DNA from: Caenorhabditis remanei
Lineage: Eukaryota > Nematoda > Chromadorea > Rhabditida > Rhabditidae
DNA: 64,000 nucleotides
NCBI RefSeq assembly: GCF_010183535.1
Contig: NC_071333.1
Location: forward strand, 20,768,587 to 20,832,586
Reading direction: 5' to 3'
Positions 24,211-36,040 of this stretch are shown in pieces. The notes below the pieces were generated by a model that had not been told where the DNA came from, made no database searches, and was given only the letters and a program-made list of their open reading frames with translations. The translations under genes were made by a program, and so were the position numbers. The first letter of the stretch is position 1. Each line of letters opens with the position of its first letter.

Positions 24211-26024
24211 ATGCACGCCCAGTCCCGCCCCGCCAACTCCTATGATGCGAATGCTAATGAAATCATCCAAGTCGGGATCAATGTCCAGCTTTGTAAGCGG
24301 CTCATGCTGGTCTGGCTCCATGGAGTGAACCGATGTGCGATTATGCATTGGTAAGCTAAAACTAACGGAACTCAGAGCAAAATGTTGTGTTTTCAGGAAG
24401 ACTGTTGATTGTGATTTCATCAATATTGGATCCATCATTGAAGTCGCAGTAAAACCAATTGAACTGAGAGAGGAGACACTCTGGGCTCCATACGAAGTAA
24501 CCGTAAGTATTTGGTCTAAGTTATAAAGTTTTTAAGGACCACCTTTTTCAGAAATGCCTCAAAGTCTTGGAGACTGTAAAAAACGAAGTCAAAATTCAAG
24601 ACTACACGTGCTTCGCCTTGTACGAAGTGGATTTCGCCAACAGGGATCCAATGTTTGATGAGTATTCGGCAATCACCTCAAATTATATCCTCGATTCGGA
24701 AATTGGAAATGTCCTTTTGGAAAGAACGGTAAGTTGATTTCTAGAAAACTTCTTTAATGCCGAATATAGTTACATATAAACATTTTTTAAGGCAAAGAAC
24801 CAGGAAGGCTTTCTCCACACCTCCAAGAAGATCATCGAAGATCACAAAACTGGGCCATCGAAGGTAATGGCGTGGTTCAAATACGTCCGCTGCCTTGTCC
24901 CCGCCGCAATGATCCAACGAGGATGCGATGTTCAAGAAAAAGTCTACAGTTACGTCTGGAGAATGGAGCAAGTTCTTGGAACCATGGCTGCCTACAAGGC
25001 CGAACAGTCAAAGATTCAAAGTGAAAGCGTGAGTAAACATATTTTCTTTTTTCGATAAAAAACGCAACATACTCTCTAATTACAGATACTAGCCGATGAG
25101 CTCCCACAATTGACGAAAGAAGATGACGTGGCGCGTCAAAAACGCCAAGCCCGACTGGAGTTCGAAGCAAACCAAACAAGAATCCATGCGGATCTACCAT
25201 CGGCCGTCTCTGGATTAAGCCTCTCCGACTCGGTCTTCACACACGGAACCGTCCGACAGCAGGCGCCTGCCCCAGTCAACAACTTGCCACCTGCTGCTCC
25301 AGCCCAACCAGGATATGATGTGTATGGCACTGCACGTCCTTCGACTGAAGGATTGTTCCACCGTGCCCGCCAGCATGCAAAGGAACAAGCTCAGTTAGCT
25401 CAACAAGCAGCTCGAGAAGCTGAACATCATGCTCAACAACGAGCTCAACAACAAACTCAACATGCTGCTTACTCCAATTACTCCACTTTCTCTGGTTACA
25501 CAGCTGCCGGACCGGCTGAAAATGGCCAGCATGGTCATTCTGTTGCCTCATCGCGTGGAACCGACCAGTTTGGGCCTTCTGCTGCCCCATCAGCACTGCA
25601 AAGTCATTCTGGAGCTTATGGACCTGGTTACGCCGGACAGCCAGCAGCTCCAAGTCACATGCCACCTTCCCAACGTCAGATCACCATTGAGGAATTGGCC
25701 AAGAAACTCGATGATCTCACGGCATATGTCTACCGCCAGGACCGTGAGAACGAGGCTCTTCATCAGGAGAAAGAAGCCCTCCGTCTGAAAAACTGCCGCC
25801 TGAGAAACGATTTGGCCAAAATCATCTTTCCTACCGAATCGATGATTGATATTCCAAAAGTCAAGGAGCAAATGAAGATTCACGACAGTGAAACTTTCAA
25901 TACGCTCGAGAATGCCATCGCTGAAGTCAAGGTTAGTTTTTGAAATTTGAGTTCAATTGGAAAACTATATGAATAGTTTAAGGCAGCATCTAGTGATCAA
26001 CAATCTCGTCCACGTGGATACTGA
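24211..26024 (+). CDS. Gene B: six-exon paralogue of gene A with shortened helical tract
   Basis: Exons: 24211-24350, 24397-24502, 24552-24728, 24792-25028, 25086-25931 and 25977-26024 (517 residues). Exons 1-3 and 6 match gene A in length exactly and exon 4 is one codon shorter. The N-terminal region and the C-terminal helix are strongly conserved. The Ala/Gln/Arg/Glu tract is about 40 residues shorter, with fewer QQAAREAE-type units. The third intron ends in TTTTTTAAG (24783-24791) instead of CAG; a CAG 12 nt downstream (ending 24803) is in frame and would remove four residues. Intron retention at the end would give VSF and a stop at 25943. Family not recognised; role unknown. Confidence 0.85.
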
Positions 26025-26193
26025 TTGAAAGCTGAATCTTTTTCTTCTTGCCGACTTCATCCAATACTCTTCATTCCTTATTGTCCACTACACAAATGGC
26101 ATTTCATTATTTCCCTGTAAAATTGTCCTTCTTCACCATCCGAAATTCAATTGCTTTAAGCTTTTAAAATATTTTTGTGCTTTTTCATGTCAA

Positions 26194-26199
26194 AATAAA
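26194..26199 (+). terminator. Gene B polyadenylation signal
   Basis: AATAAA 170 nt after the stop, in the same context as that of gene A. Confidence 0.7.
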
Positions 26200-26269
26200 T
26201 GATGATTGCAAGATGTTCTGTTAAATTTTTCAGATGATTGACTATACAAGTTTGATCAATTTATAATAT

Positions 26270-26700
26270 CTTCTAAGATTGTCTTGCTATGTATGTATCT
26301 AAAAATACCAGAATACGCAAGATTAAGGACAATGATTTTGTGAAATGATGGAAGGTGACTTGGAAGAATCGGAGGTTTGGATTAGAAGTGGATGTGCGAA
26401 AAAGATAATATCCGACAGTAATGCTTCTTGGTTGTCTGGAAGTCTGCTCCGTCCTACAACCCGGAACAGCTCTCAAATCTACACCTGATCAAGAAATATA
26501 CATTCAGATCAGAAGTAAATGATGAAAAATTGTCGGTCTCTCAAAGATTATGGGTAAAAACCTGAAAACTATAGTTTCATTAAAGATAAGCTTGCTATAG
26601 AACACCAATACAAAAATTTCTCGTTTTTCAGGCCCTTCTTTGCGGAAAATCAATAATCTACCTCCGCGGATGAGCTGCTGGTCAGGTGCTTTCGAAAAAT
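26270..26700 (+). repeat. Downstream flank of gene B, duplicated from or with that of gene A
   Basis: Counterpart of 14100-14540. The alignment ends abruptly near 26695, where unique sequence leading into gene C begins, so this is a likely duplication breakpoint. Confidence 0.6.
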
Positions 26701-26731
26701 CAAAAGTTTAACATGCTTTTGATACAAACAA

Positions 26732-26737
26732 TTTATT
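26732..26737 (-). terminator. Probable gene C polyadenylation signal
   Basis: AATAAA on the minus strand about 126 nt after the gene C stop. It is the nearest canonical signal I see downstream. Confidence 0.4.
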
Positions 26738-26862
26738 TTCTTTTTTTATATGTTGAATATCAGCAAAATAGAATTTGTAAACAAATCACATTGAATAATG
26801 AGTTGGTGGGCCAAATATATAGGTTTACAAAAATAAATAAGAAAAAAGTTAATGTAATTGTT

Positions 26863-28587
26863 TTATAATTCTGCTCTGATCGACGCATCATCTCGTCGCT
26901 CAACCACGATTGCTCTTCTGAAACGCAGCTCTCCCATTGCAAAACCATTCATCTCTTCCTCGGCATTCATCTCGTCATCGATCTGTTCTTCAGGATTGAC
27001 TGCTTCTTGTCCTGCCAGCCATACTGCGTCCATAACAGCACGTGGAGTCTTATATCCAGGCACCGTTTCGTATTTTGGCTGCTCAATGGTGTTCGCATAG
27101 CCAGGATGTTGCAATTGTGGAACCATGTGACCATTATTAATATGAGGATGCCATTGCATTTCTGAAATCATTTTCTTGCTTGAAACTAAAAAATAAAACT
27201 ATGATTTTTTCTATACCTTGGTTTTGAAATACCGGCTGCATCTGTGGAACCATATTTCCATTTGGATGCATTTGAGGAACCATGTTTCCATTTACCAGTT
27301 CAACCTCCTGGAGAGCTGGCTGCACGAGCGGGACCATGTCATCATTTGGAATCACTGGATGCTGCGGTGGCGGCTGCATATGAAGAACAATGTTTGCTGG
27401 CTGCATCGGATGGATCATGCTAGGATTCTGAACAGCTGGCTGCATGAGAGGAGCAAAATCACCAAGTGGATTTACAAAGTTTTGAAGTCCAGGATGCTCG
27501 AGAGGGACTATGCCTCCATTTGCCAATTCGGGATGGTGGGGACCATTTGCCATTACATGATTCTGGTTTATATCAACATTCACGTTTCCATACGGCATTC
27601 CGGTAGGATGCACAGGGTAATATACTTGATGTAGGTTTGAAAATGGATTCGGTTGAGGATCATTCCGGATTTTCTGTGCCGGTTGGATTTTGATTATAAT
27701 ATTACATAGTGCTTGAACAACCGATGAAATAGAAGTTTGCTGCAAATCAATAAATATGAATGTAATTGAAGAAGTTCCAACTTACACGGCTGCGAAGGCC
27801 GCTAGAACGACCGTAATGTCGAACACGCTCCTTGAGTGCAGAAAGTGCTCGAATATTCAAGCGGTCGATCAAGTTATAGAAAGGAAACAAAACAGTGGAA
27901 GCTTGAACAAAACGATGATGAGTGAATCCAACGGTTGTTGACTGTTTCATGGTAAGAAATGCTATATCAAGTAGTTTCTCTATGTCAGCAACCTTATACT
28001 TCTGCAATACTTGAGTTGGACGTCATGTATGAGTAATTATTTTGTGCTACCTGATCATTCGTTGCGTTTTTGCAAGCCACCTGGAACAGTTCCTCGGTTT
28101 TCTTCAAAGTTGGAGACGGGAGGACCTGTCTAATGTCATAGAAATAATCTTGAATTTCCTTCAAGAATAGCTTCGAATTGTATCGACCCGATGGAACAGG
28201 AAAAGGCTCCTCAGGAGTGGGAAGTGCATATTCATAAATACAGTGAAAGCTATAAATAAAAGGTGTCTCGATACGCTAATTTGTTTTCAAAATTTACCTC
28301 TTTATCTCTTCTGGAACTCCTCCGTTTCGTTCTTTCTGTTCTAAGTAATATCCATAAATTGTCTCGAAGGTGATATGTCTGCCGAAATAGGTATATGTTT
28401 TGATAATAGCATTGGTAAGCGGCAGAATATCGTCCAAGGTAAGGAAAGCAAAATGTCCGTCATCGCCTTCGACAAAGATATTGGAAATGGTCGATAATTC
28501 TCTTAATCTTTCGTCGTCTGGGCGCTCAATGGCTGGATGTGGGTCCATCGGGTCGTCGATAAACAGTTGGGACTCTTCAAGATCCAT
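26863..28587 (-). CDS. Gene C: five-exon protein with Pro/Gln-rich MVPxxQP repeats and acidic tail
   Basis: Minus-strand exons: 28587-28298, 28249-28051, 28001-27786, 27739-27217 and 27161-26863, all with GT/AG borders, compatible phases and introns of about 46-55 nt; 508 residues. The N-terminus is acidic (MDLEESQLFIDDPMDPHPAI). Residues 30-235 are globular-looking and unrecognised, with SFHCIYEYALPTPEEPFPVP at the exon 1-2 junction. Residues about 305-425 carry around seven diverged MVPxxQPxxQ units, for example GNMVPQMQPVFQ. The tail has an acidic EEQIDDEMNAEEEMN stretch and then a basic end. No signal peptide or membrane helix. A low-complexity Pro/Gln scaffold or nuclear factor is possible but not shown. 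The globular part could be compared with the nematode SPK domain, which I cannot confirm by eye. Confidence 0.8.
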
Positions 28588-28950
28588 CTAAATTAGAAAA
28601 CGAATGGCTAGTTTGTTGAATTAATAATCAATGTTAAAGTTATTCTCTATTTCTCTTGTAAACGTTTCATGTTTTTCCTATATCATTTTCATTTGTTCCA
28701 TCTCTATCCGAAGCTTTTAGTCATAAACAACTCATGACGTCACAAATTGCTTCTTGATGTAAATAAATGAATAATTCTATAACTATAGAGACTTAGACTG
28801 CAGAAGGCCACCTGCTGAATTAATTCAAATGAGAAAAATATCCGGGAGTGATCGAAAAACAAAAAGTGCACTGATCACAATCCAGGAGAAAAGAGGAACT
28901 GAAATGGAGATGGAAGTCGGATTTGGTGGGCAGAGCTTAGCACGCTGTCG
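28588..28950. other. Gene C 5' flank
   Basis: AT-rich upstream sequence of gene C with a CGTCACAAATT segment near 28738 but no core promoter that I can assign. No coding potential. Confidence 0.4.
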
Positions 28951-29930
28951 ACGGCGTTGGCGCCGAATTCGTTAATCGTGCACGGAGCCGCGGCAGCCGG
29001 TGCCAGGCACGCAACAGAGAAGATGTAGTGTCGTTGAAAAGAGCACGGTTGATAGGGAGACGCAGTTTGTGATCTGAAATTGTTGTTCGAGGAGCACTCG
29101 AAGCTCACAAAGCCCACGGCACTAGAAGAGCCGGCGGAGCCGACGGAACCGTGCGCCTCGTACCAGGCACTGGGTAGAATAGTTTTGGTTGATAAGAAAC
29201 GCAGAAACTCTCCTGAAGTCGTCGTCAAACGCGCTCTTTGAGCCGCCAACTCATTGATAAGAGACGCAGAGGATAGCCCAGAAAAGGGGCGCCGTCTGAT
29301 CAACAACCCCCTTCATCACATGGAGCCCACGCCGTCGACGGAGCCGTGTGCCTTGTACCAGGCACCGGGTAGAGTACTATTGGTTGATAAGAAACGCAGA
29401 TACACTTCTGAAGTCGTCGTCATGTGCGCTCTATGAGCCGCCAACTTATTGATAAGAGACGCAGAGGAGAGCCAAGCCAAGAGGGCGCCGCCTGATCAAC
29501 AACATCCTTCAGCACAACGTGCCCACGCCGTCGACGGAGCCGTGCCAACCTCCACCTGGCACCGCGCAGAGTAACAGAGACGTACTGATAAGAGACACAA
29601 ACAAAAAGAAGGAGGCGTCCACCTGGTGCCTGAAAAGTGCGCGACACCCGCGCGGCCGTCGCGCACGGCTTAGCCGCCGGAGCCATGTTGTTGATAAGAG
29701 CCAGTGTGCGGGAGAAATTGTTGATGATGTGAGCCGAGACGAAGGAGCTCTTGTTTTTGCGCGTGATAAGAGTGAGAGAGCTTGGGAAATGAGGAGAAAT
29801 GAGGGGAAGTAGAATTCACCGTCTTTAGTCACCGGAAATTATAGCACAGGAGCCGACGGAGCCGTGCCGGCCTCCACCTGGCACGGCTTTGCGCAGAGAA
29901 ACACCGTGTGTTGATAAGAGACGCCGGGTA
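28951..29930. repeat. GC-rich tandem repeat (about 195 bp) with clustered TGATAAG motifs
   Basis: Two clear units start at 29143 and 29338 (ACGGAGCCGTG), and a third, diverging one at 29534. GC content is far above the surroundings. TTGATAAGA(A/G)ACGCAG or a close variant occurs about nine times (near 29189, 29252, 29381, 29450, 29583, 29691, 29764 and 29911, plus a degenerate one at 29044). TGATAAG is the core of nematode GATA-factor sites. CAGGCACCGGG/GGCACGGC blocks form local inverted repeats. ORFs here are compositional. It could be a regulatory cluster or a repeat element that happens to carry GATA sites. Confidence 0.6.
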
Positions 29931-31059
29931 TCAGGTGGATGACGAATTATGCGAAGACATGTGAAAATCTGGATTTGAAGGGGAGATGAAAGTCGGGGGA
30001 CTTGAAATATTTGAAAAAGACGTGATATAGTTCCTTGGTCAGAAATAAATGAAATTTCATTAAAGATAAGAAGAATGTTTGAGTACTTTTATTCAGCTGC
30101 ACAAAATATATCTTATATTAACTAGGTTTTATCAAAATATGAACATACAGTGCCATAACCACTATTATAAAATTAAAGCATATTCTGAAAAGTATAATTA
30201 CCTCTGAAAATACTAACTTACCCAGGTTATCCATAGATAACTAAAAAATACACCAAGCATTTAGCCTCATCATGGAGCTATGCAAAAACACTAATTTTGC
30301 CATAATATAGATGGCATGCCACATTCCATATTCCATATTTTATGTTTTATAGTTGAAGTCAATGCAATCAGCTTTCATACAATCAAACACCCATATAAGT
30401 GGTTACAAACAAAATAGATTATTTCTCTCTCGAAAATAATATTTTGATGAAAGCCAAAATAATATTTGATCTCAATACTCTAGAAAAATATGACTTTATT
30501 ATTCAACTTGGTATTTATAGTGGTCCGCAAGCTCCGCCTTATTTTCCGGACACCTTCCGCGTTTGATGAAAGATGTGGAATCATGTGAGATTTATGAAAG
30601 ATGTATAAGAGTGATCACAGAAGTGCAAGTGGACTTTTCAGCTGGTATAAGCTGTCTGAAAGGAAGTACTGAAATTCTGCTAGGACAGACATCCGGAATC
30701 ATAAATGAATGCGAAAAACACTGACATGGAAAATGTATTATTTCTGAGTATTCAATGGATCCATTCATTTTTTATTTAATTTTCTTTACGCATATCTTTA
30801 TTGTCTCATATCAAACTAATCAGACATTCATTAATTCGTATTTGATCTGAATGAATATGTTTTAGACGTGATAGAGAGGAAATTCAAAAATTTAAAATTT
30901 GTTCCGGTCGTGGGCAGAGTAACATTAAGTTTAAAATAATCAAAAATTCAAAAAAGGTTCAGGAGTTATTTTCAAATTTAAAATTTAAATTAATGTTTAT
31001 GAATTACACACATGTTTTATTGAGAAAACGCGCCGACGGTACGCCATCAATTGGGGCGC
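29931..31059. other. Gene-free stretch
   Basis: AT-rich sequence with no ORF above 60 codons and no recognised repeat end. Confidence 0.5.
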
Positions 31060-32470
31060 ATTGAAAATATCAAAAAACGACACTCGAAACAACGTCTTTG
31101 TTTGCCAACCATTAAAAATTCAGACTATAGATAACGAAATTGACTAAAAAAAGAGGAATAAACTTTGATGCTCATCGCTTTCCAACCAAGTTCCGCTGAT
31201 TTTTTACGGAAGAAGGCCTACAGTTCTTGGATCCAATTTCCCCTACAATTTCAGTTTTCAAAATAATTTTGGTTTATCATTCCAATCCACTAATTTTTCT
31301 GTATGTGCACTCCGAGGATCGGATTATTAAAACTCTTTTCTATCTCATTTGGTTCTCGTTCTCTATGAAAACAAACCAAAAAGCAGGACACGTCATCAAT
31401 ATGAAACGCGACACTCGGAACAATCGTCGTTTGTTTACAAACCATAAAAATATCAACACAATAGAACAGCAACGCCGCGTGGTTTCATCATTCGCTTTAC
31501 TATGAACCGTTGTGTTCGGTTCTCCCTCTTTTTTCCTTATTTTTTTTGAATTCTAATTTATTTTCCTGGTCTTAACCAGTTCTAGTTATTCTTGATGACC
31601 GAATGGAGCACGTCGCAATGGTCCGGAAAACTAAATAAATTCTAGTGGACCAAAAACATAATGAGGAGTACGGTAAGTTTTCATCATTATATACAGTTTT
31701 TGAAGGAAATTCTGAATTTTCAGACGACATTCGTAAATTCCTATTTGATCCGACAGGAACCAATGAGGATTTGGAGTAAGCATCAAGCAATTTGAACTTG
31801 TTCCGGTTGTAGGTTGGAGTAAGTGTTTAAAAAATCAAAAATTCTCAAAATAATTATGTTTTTCAGCATACAACTTCGTCTCAGCCGGATGAATGATGGA
31901 AGAGCAAACAACTGCTTAAATTTTGTTTTGTTAAATCTTCTCAATAAATATATTTTTAAATCTGCAGTGGATTTAGTAATTTTTCTGTCAGGTCTAATCA
32001 ACCTTGAATATCTTATTTTTCCAAGTTTTGCAGATTTCAGCCGCCAATTTCTTCCAACTGGTTCAAATCCTATTTGGGTCCTTTTTGAGAACTGTGGTGA
32101 CTCCGGTAGTACTCTTTGTAATCCAGTTCTCAGAAATAACATAAATTGAGATTTATATACTGATCAAAAGGCATAATCTGAAGAAGAAAAGCTTGTGCAT
32201 TAGAAATTGCTTATCGGGAGTCAAAAACAGATATAGATAGCATCAGGTACTTCCACTAGTCATGTATTGCATCTTCTTCTTCGTCTTACTTCCAATTGGA
32301 GTTGCGCTCGTTTCTCTCTGCCAGACGAGGTGAACACATGTATTGCTTCCGTCTCAGTATTCTTATGACACGTTGCGGGAAGTGAGGAAAAAGAGAGTCA
32401 TATTGCAAAAGAAGAAGAAAATAGTGTAGCAGGCTGCGGAGACACAGAGAAAAGATACAATCGTGTGGTG
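31060..32470 (-). repeat. Dispersed gene-like repeat, copy 4, inverted
   Basis: Reverse-complement matches to 2335-3600 and 4780-5240 in reversed order: the GTTCCAAGAGCTGTAGG-type block near 31220, GGACACGTCATCAATATGAA (31387), GGTTCATAG-type block near 31505, GGTCTTAACCAGTTCTAG (31568), the TTCAAGGTTGATT-type block near 31999, GTGGTGACTCCGGTAGTACT (32095) and the CT-rich block at 32270-32460. The plus strand here has a 108-codon ORF (31823-32149) because this copy is inverted relative to the others. Confidence 0.55.
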
Positions 32471-33129
32471 TGTCGTCTTCTCTATTTAAAGTTCAATGAT
32501 TCCATACTTCAAAGCACACGTCAAACATTTAGCCATACATTTTCCAAGATAGACAAAACAAGATCAAACAATTGAAATATCTGAATCAATCTGATTTACA
32601 AAAAATAGATTGAAAGATTGAAGTTTTTATCATTTGAAGTGAAAGGAAAGTGTATTAGAAGACACAAAATCCCGGTAGTTCGGTTCGCAATCAACATATG
32701 AACTTGATGGTAGAAATACCGTTTTAATAACAGTGAATCTACACATTTTTATCCATTTGTTAACACTTCGGAATCGAGAACTTTGAGGGATGAGTTTAAA
32801 GGAAGAAATTGTGATGAGTAGCATGAAAGGAGAAAATTATGAAAATTCTTTTACTCGGTAGCTTTGTCTCATTCGGTTCTGGCAATTCTCATCTTTCGTG
32901 TTTTTCTTCCAAGCTCATTGCAATTCAATCATTGTGTACAAGCTCGTTCCAAATCATATCACGGTTTCACATCACATTTCAACTTTCAATATAAAATCAG
33001 CAATTTGGAAAAGAAAAAACGTTTTGTCATACAAAAACCCAAAAATGATAGCTATTACATATAACTATTTAGTTATCCGATTTGAAATTATGGTCGCGAT
33101 TTGATGACATACCTTCCTTCTTTTCATGA
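32471..33129. other. Gene-free stretch
   Basis: Short overlapping ORFs only; nothing recognised. Confidence 0.45.
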
Positions 33130-33270
33130 TATTATATTTGTCAGAGATAGAAAATACTCACTATTATCACCAAAGACGCCCACATGAAACAAACATTCAA
33201 AATTTAGTTGTGCAATTTGAATTAAGTGGAGAAACATGTATCGAGGCAGATTCCGGCGTCAATCCAGTAT
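33130..33270. repeat. Local duplication, copy 1
   Basis: Similar to 33715-33860 (TAGAAAATACTCAC, AAAGACG(C/T)CCACATGA, ATCGAGGCAGATTCCGGCGT). The second copy overlaps the 3' end of the SNF2-derived fragment, so this may be a partial duplicate of that gene end. Confidence 0.6.
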
Positions 33271-33714
33271 GTCCAAAGTAAAATTCAATTATTGAAGTTG
33301 ACTGAAGACATCCCAATGTACCATTTTTCCAGTTTTTGTTCGAATTTTGAATCGATAATCTTGTGAATCCCATCGTTTTCCTCTTCGGCAATTGCACGAA
33401 AACGGAGAGCTTTCTTGAACCTGGAAAACCAGAATATCACTCTTTTCAAACAGCATTCGGGGTCTTTGGTAGTTTCCATCTGTGTGATTATCAGTCATTC
33501 ATCACGGAGTCTTCCTGCCAACAGCTTATCACGTCTTTTCTACATTCACGAATGTTGAACTTGATTTGTAGTTGAATTTCACATTTGATGTGAGTTTAGC
33601 TACGGAGCACGTCCTTCTTCTCAGGATCACACTGAAGTGATCTTGAATATAACGTCATTAAAACCGAGCAACCTCGAAATCTCCGTATGTTCTTCTGAAA
33701 ATATGAATGTTAAG

Positions 33715-33860
33715 TATGTTAGATTTAGAAAATACTCACAATTATCACAAAAGACGTCCACATGAGACAAAACCGTTCATCATATTATTCAAAAATCAGA
33801 TGTGCAATTTGAACCAACTGGCGATACTCAAATCGAGGCAGATTCCGGCGTCATTCCAGC
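33715..33860. repeat. Local duplication, copy 2
   Basis: Partner of 33130-33270. It includes the last codons of the HSA-like fragment. Confidence 0.6.
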
Positions 33861-34690
33861 ACGATTTGTAGACCTTTCTGTGCTTGTTTAGTGAGTTCTT
33901 ATAGAATTCCCGAAACTCTCTGATGTGCTTGGCAAGATTTTGAAGAAAAGCGTAGTTGGTTGACTTTCGCTTCTTTCCTAACACTTCTCTCTCCGGATGT
34001 TGGTTAAACTCTTGAATGTACTTATGTTTCGTCAATCGGATAGACCATGGGTTGATAAAGAACTCAGTAGGTGAAACCAGAACGGTGTGTGACATGACTT
34101 CTTTTCGAAGTTTTCCATGAAACCCGAAAAGAACCAATCCAAGGTACTCGATATTTGCCTTCGTGTGCTCTTTTTCTGGCAACGTATTCACAATTTCACT
34201 TGGGTGAGTCTCGCGATCCTTCATATCCTGCTCGCGACTGAAAAAAAAGTTTTACTTTGTAACAAATGTATCTGAAACTTACTAAAACTCCACTTCTTTC
34301 CGTATTGTCGCATCATTGAGTTTAGCAAACATCACATCACATTTCTTATCTGGGTGAGCCTCTACCAACGTTTTCATGTAACCATCATAACGTTTTTCAA
34401 GTGCTTCTGGAGTCTCATCAGCTGGTTCGGAGTTTAACTCATCTTCTGTTGGTTGTTGAGAAGGTCTTGGTGGTTTTTCCGGCGTTTTGATCTCAGTCGC
34501 ACTTCGGTAGTTGACCATATTCAACAACCTTTGTGTTCATTTGCTTGTTTGGAGGCATGCCGCCAACTTGGACCACATTTCTTCCTTGTTGCACAATATA
34601 AGGTTGAAACACTGTCAAGCTATTAATAGTAGAAGTTGGCCCACGAGAAGGAGCAAACGGGAAGAAGAAGGTCTCAAACCTTTGTGAAGA
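33796..34690 (-). pseudogene. BRG1/SWSN-4-like fragment: pre-HSA and HSA region
   Basis: Minus-strand open segments at 34690-34493, 34527-34282 and 34224-33796. The last contains LRKEVMSH followed by FLQNLAKHIREFREFYKNSL, matching the layout of the N-terminal region and HSA helix of BRM/BRG1-type SNF2 ATPases. The first carries a Pro/Gln-containing stretch and is fused, without a break, to the helicase-derived sequence ending RLHKGLRP just upstream. No ATPase motif follows; the frame stops at 33796. It is therefore an N-terminal fragment lying downstream of a C-terminal fragment of the same protein family. Family assignment is from memory of motif layout. Confidence 0.6.
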
Positions 34691-36040
34691 CGTCAAATAA
34701 TGAACATCGTCTCTTCTGAAGTAAATTCGACCTTCTTGGCGGTTTTTTCGAATGGAGCACTGAACCATTGTTCAAAAGTTGAGCACGATAAGAAGATAGT
34801 TGGGAGCAGGAAGTTAAGAAAACCCCATAGTCCCGGGAGCTGTAAAATAAAAACATTTAAAAAATGTTCATACATCTTAATGTTACTCACTTAATTCTGG
34901 AGAGGGGTTTTAGTGATTAGAACTCTTCTCTGACATTTAATTCTTGTATTCAACATTTCTGTTAATTTTCAGTGCTCGTTCTTCAGCCGATGTCCTTCAT
35001 CAATCATCATGTACTTCCAACGGAGTTTTCCAAGCAATGCTTTCTCTCGGATGACGTACTCGAAGGTTGTCAGAAGAACGTTAAACTTCCCTGACTTATA
35101 ACTGGCTCACTGGCTTTTCGGGTCTCCTTGTTCCCGTATAACACTATGAGATGCATGTTGGGTGCCCATTTGTCGAACTCATTCTGCCAGTAGGAAATGT
35201 TTGACAACGGAACAATGTCGAGTAATGGACCAGAGGTTTTCTTGATTTCCACCAGGTAAATGATAAAGCCGATTGTCTGAAAATATGTGTTAGAAAATTG
35301 GAAACAACTGGATTTTTTAATTACCTGAATAGTTTTTCCCAATCCCACCTCCTCCGCAAGAATCCTATAGAGATTGTGGATGTACAATGAGACCATCCAC
35401 TCGAGACCCTCAGTTGATACGGTTTCAGCTTCATGCTCAGATTTCCTCCTCCCATTGAATAATGCTGTAGAGTAATCTTCTCGCGGATTCCATGTGCCGT
35501 TGTGTAGTAGTCCTCGAGGTTCAATTTTGTCTTGTTCCAATACTCATCTTCCTCATTACGAGCCTTGTCCAGAACACTCTTCACCTTATTCTCCACAGCA
35601 AGTCCTTATTCCTTGCAAACAACTTGTTTGATTTGAACACCACCGGTCGCAGTTTGCTGTTGTTCCCACAAATCGCACAGACTTTTGGTATAATCTTCAG
35701 TCCGCTCCAATGAATAAACCAATCGTTGATTTTTCTGACTATCCAACATTGCACGATACCCTTGTTTGTCCTTTTGAATCAGTTTAACGAAGAGCCTCTG
35801 GAGCACAAAGATTCTCTATTCCTGCAAGAACAGAATTTTGTCATTTTCAAAAAAAGCGTTTTGTTGTTTCGTTTGTTTTACATTGTAAAATAGAGATTTC
35901 ATAACGATTTGCAATGTTTCAAATGAGAAAAGACCCACCGTTTTCGTGAAATCCTTCCAAATGGTTTTTGCTCCATAAGGAATCTTATTGGCGTTCACAA
36001 TTCGATTTAAATTCCGCCTTTCGGTTGGTTTAATCTGAAA
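34691..36040 (-). pseudogene. BRG1/SWSN-4-like SNF2 ATPase, decayed: HSA end through helicase motif III
   Basis: Minus-strand order: an HSA-type stretch (35806-35606, with QKDKQGYRAMLDSQKNQRLV), a linker with HYSMGGGNLSMKLKPYQ, then motif I LAEEVGLGKT (GLGKT at 35345-35331). A 48-nt intron (35324-35277) follows, then IVPLSN and WQNEFDKWAPN, motif II DEGH (35001-34990), motif III as TKTPLQN in place of the usual TGTP, and NFLLP with FEQWF. These match BRM/BRG1-class remodelling ATPases, which slide nucleosomes in the nucleus. It is broken by a frame change after KPYQ, another near 35095, and in-frame stops after CKE, after RLKNEH and after TPLQN. Helicase motifs IV-VI are absent. The intron at a motif-I boundary argues for duplication of a genomic gene, not retroposition. 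Confidence 0.75.
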
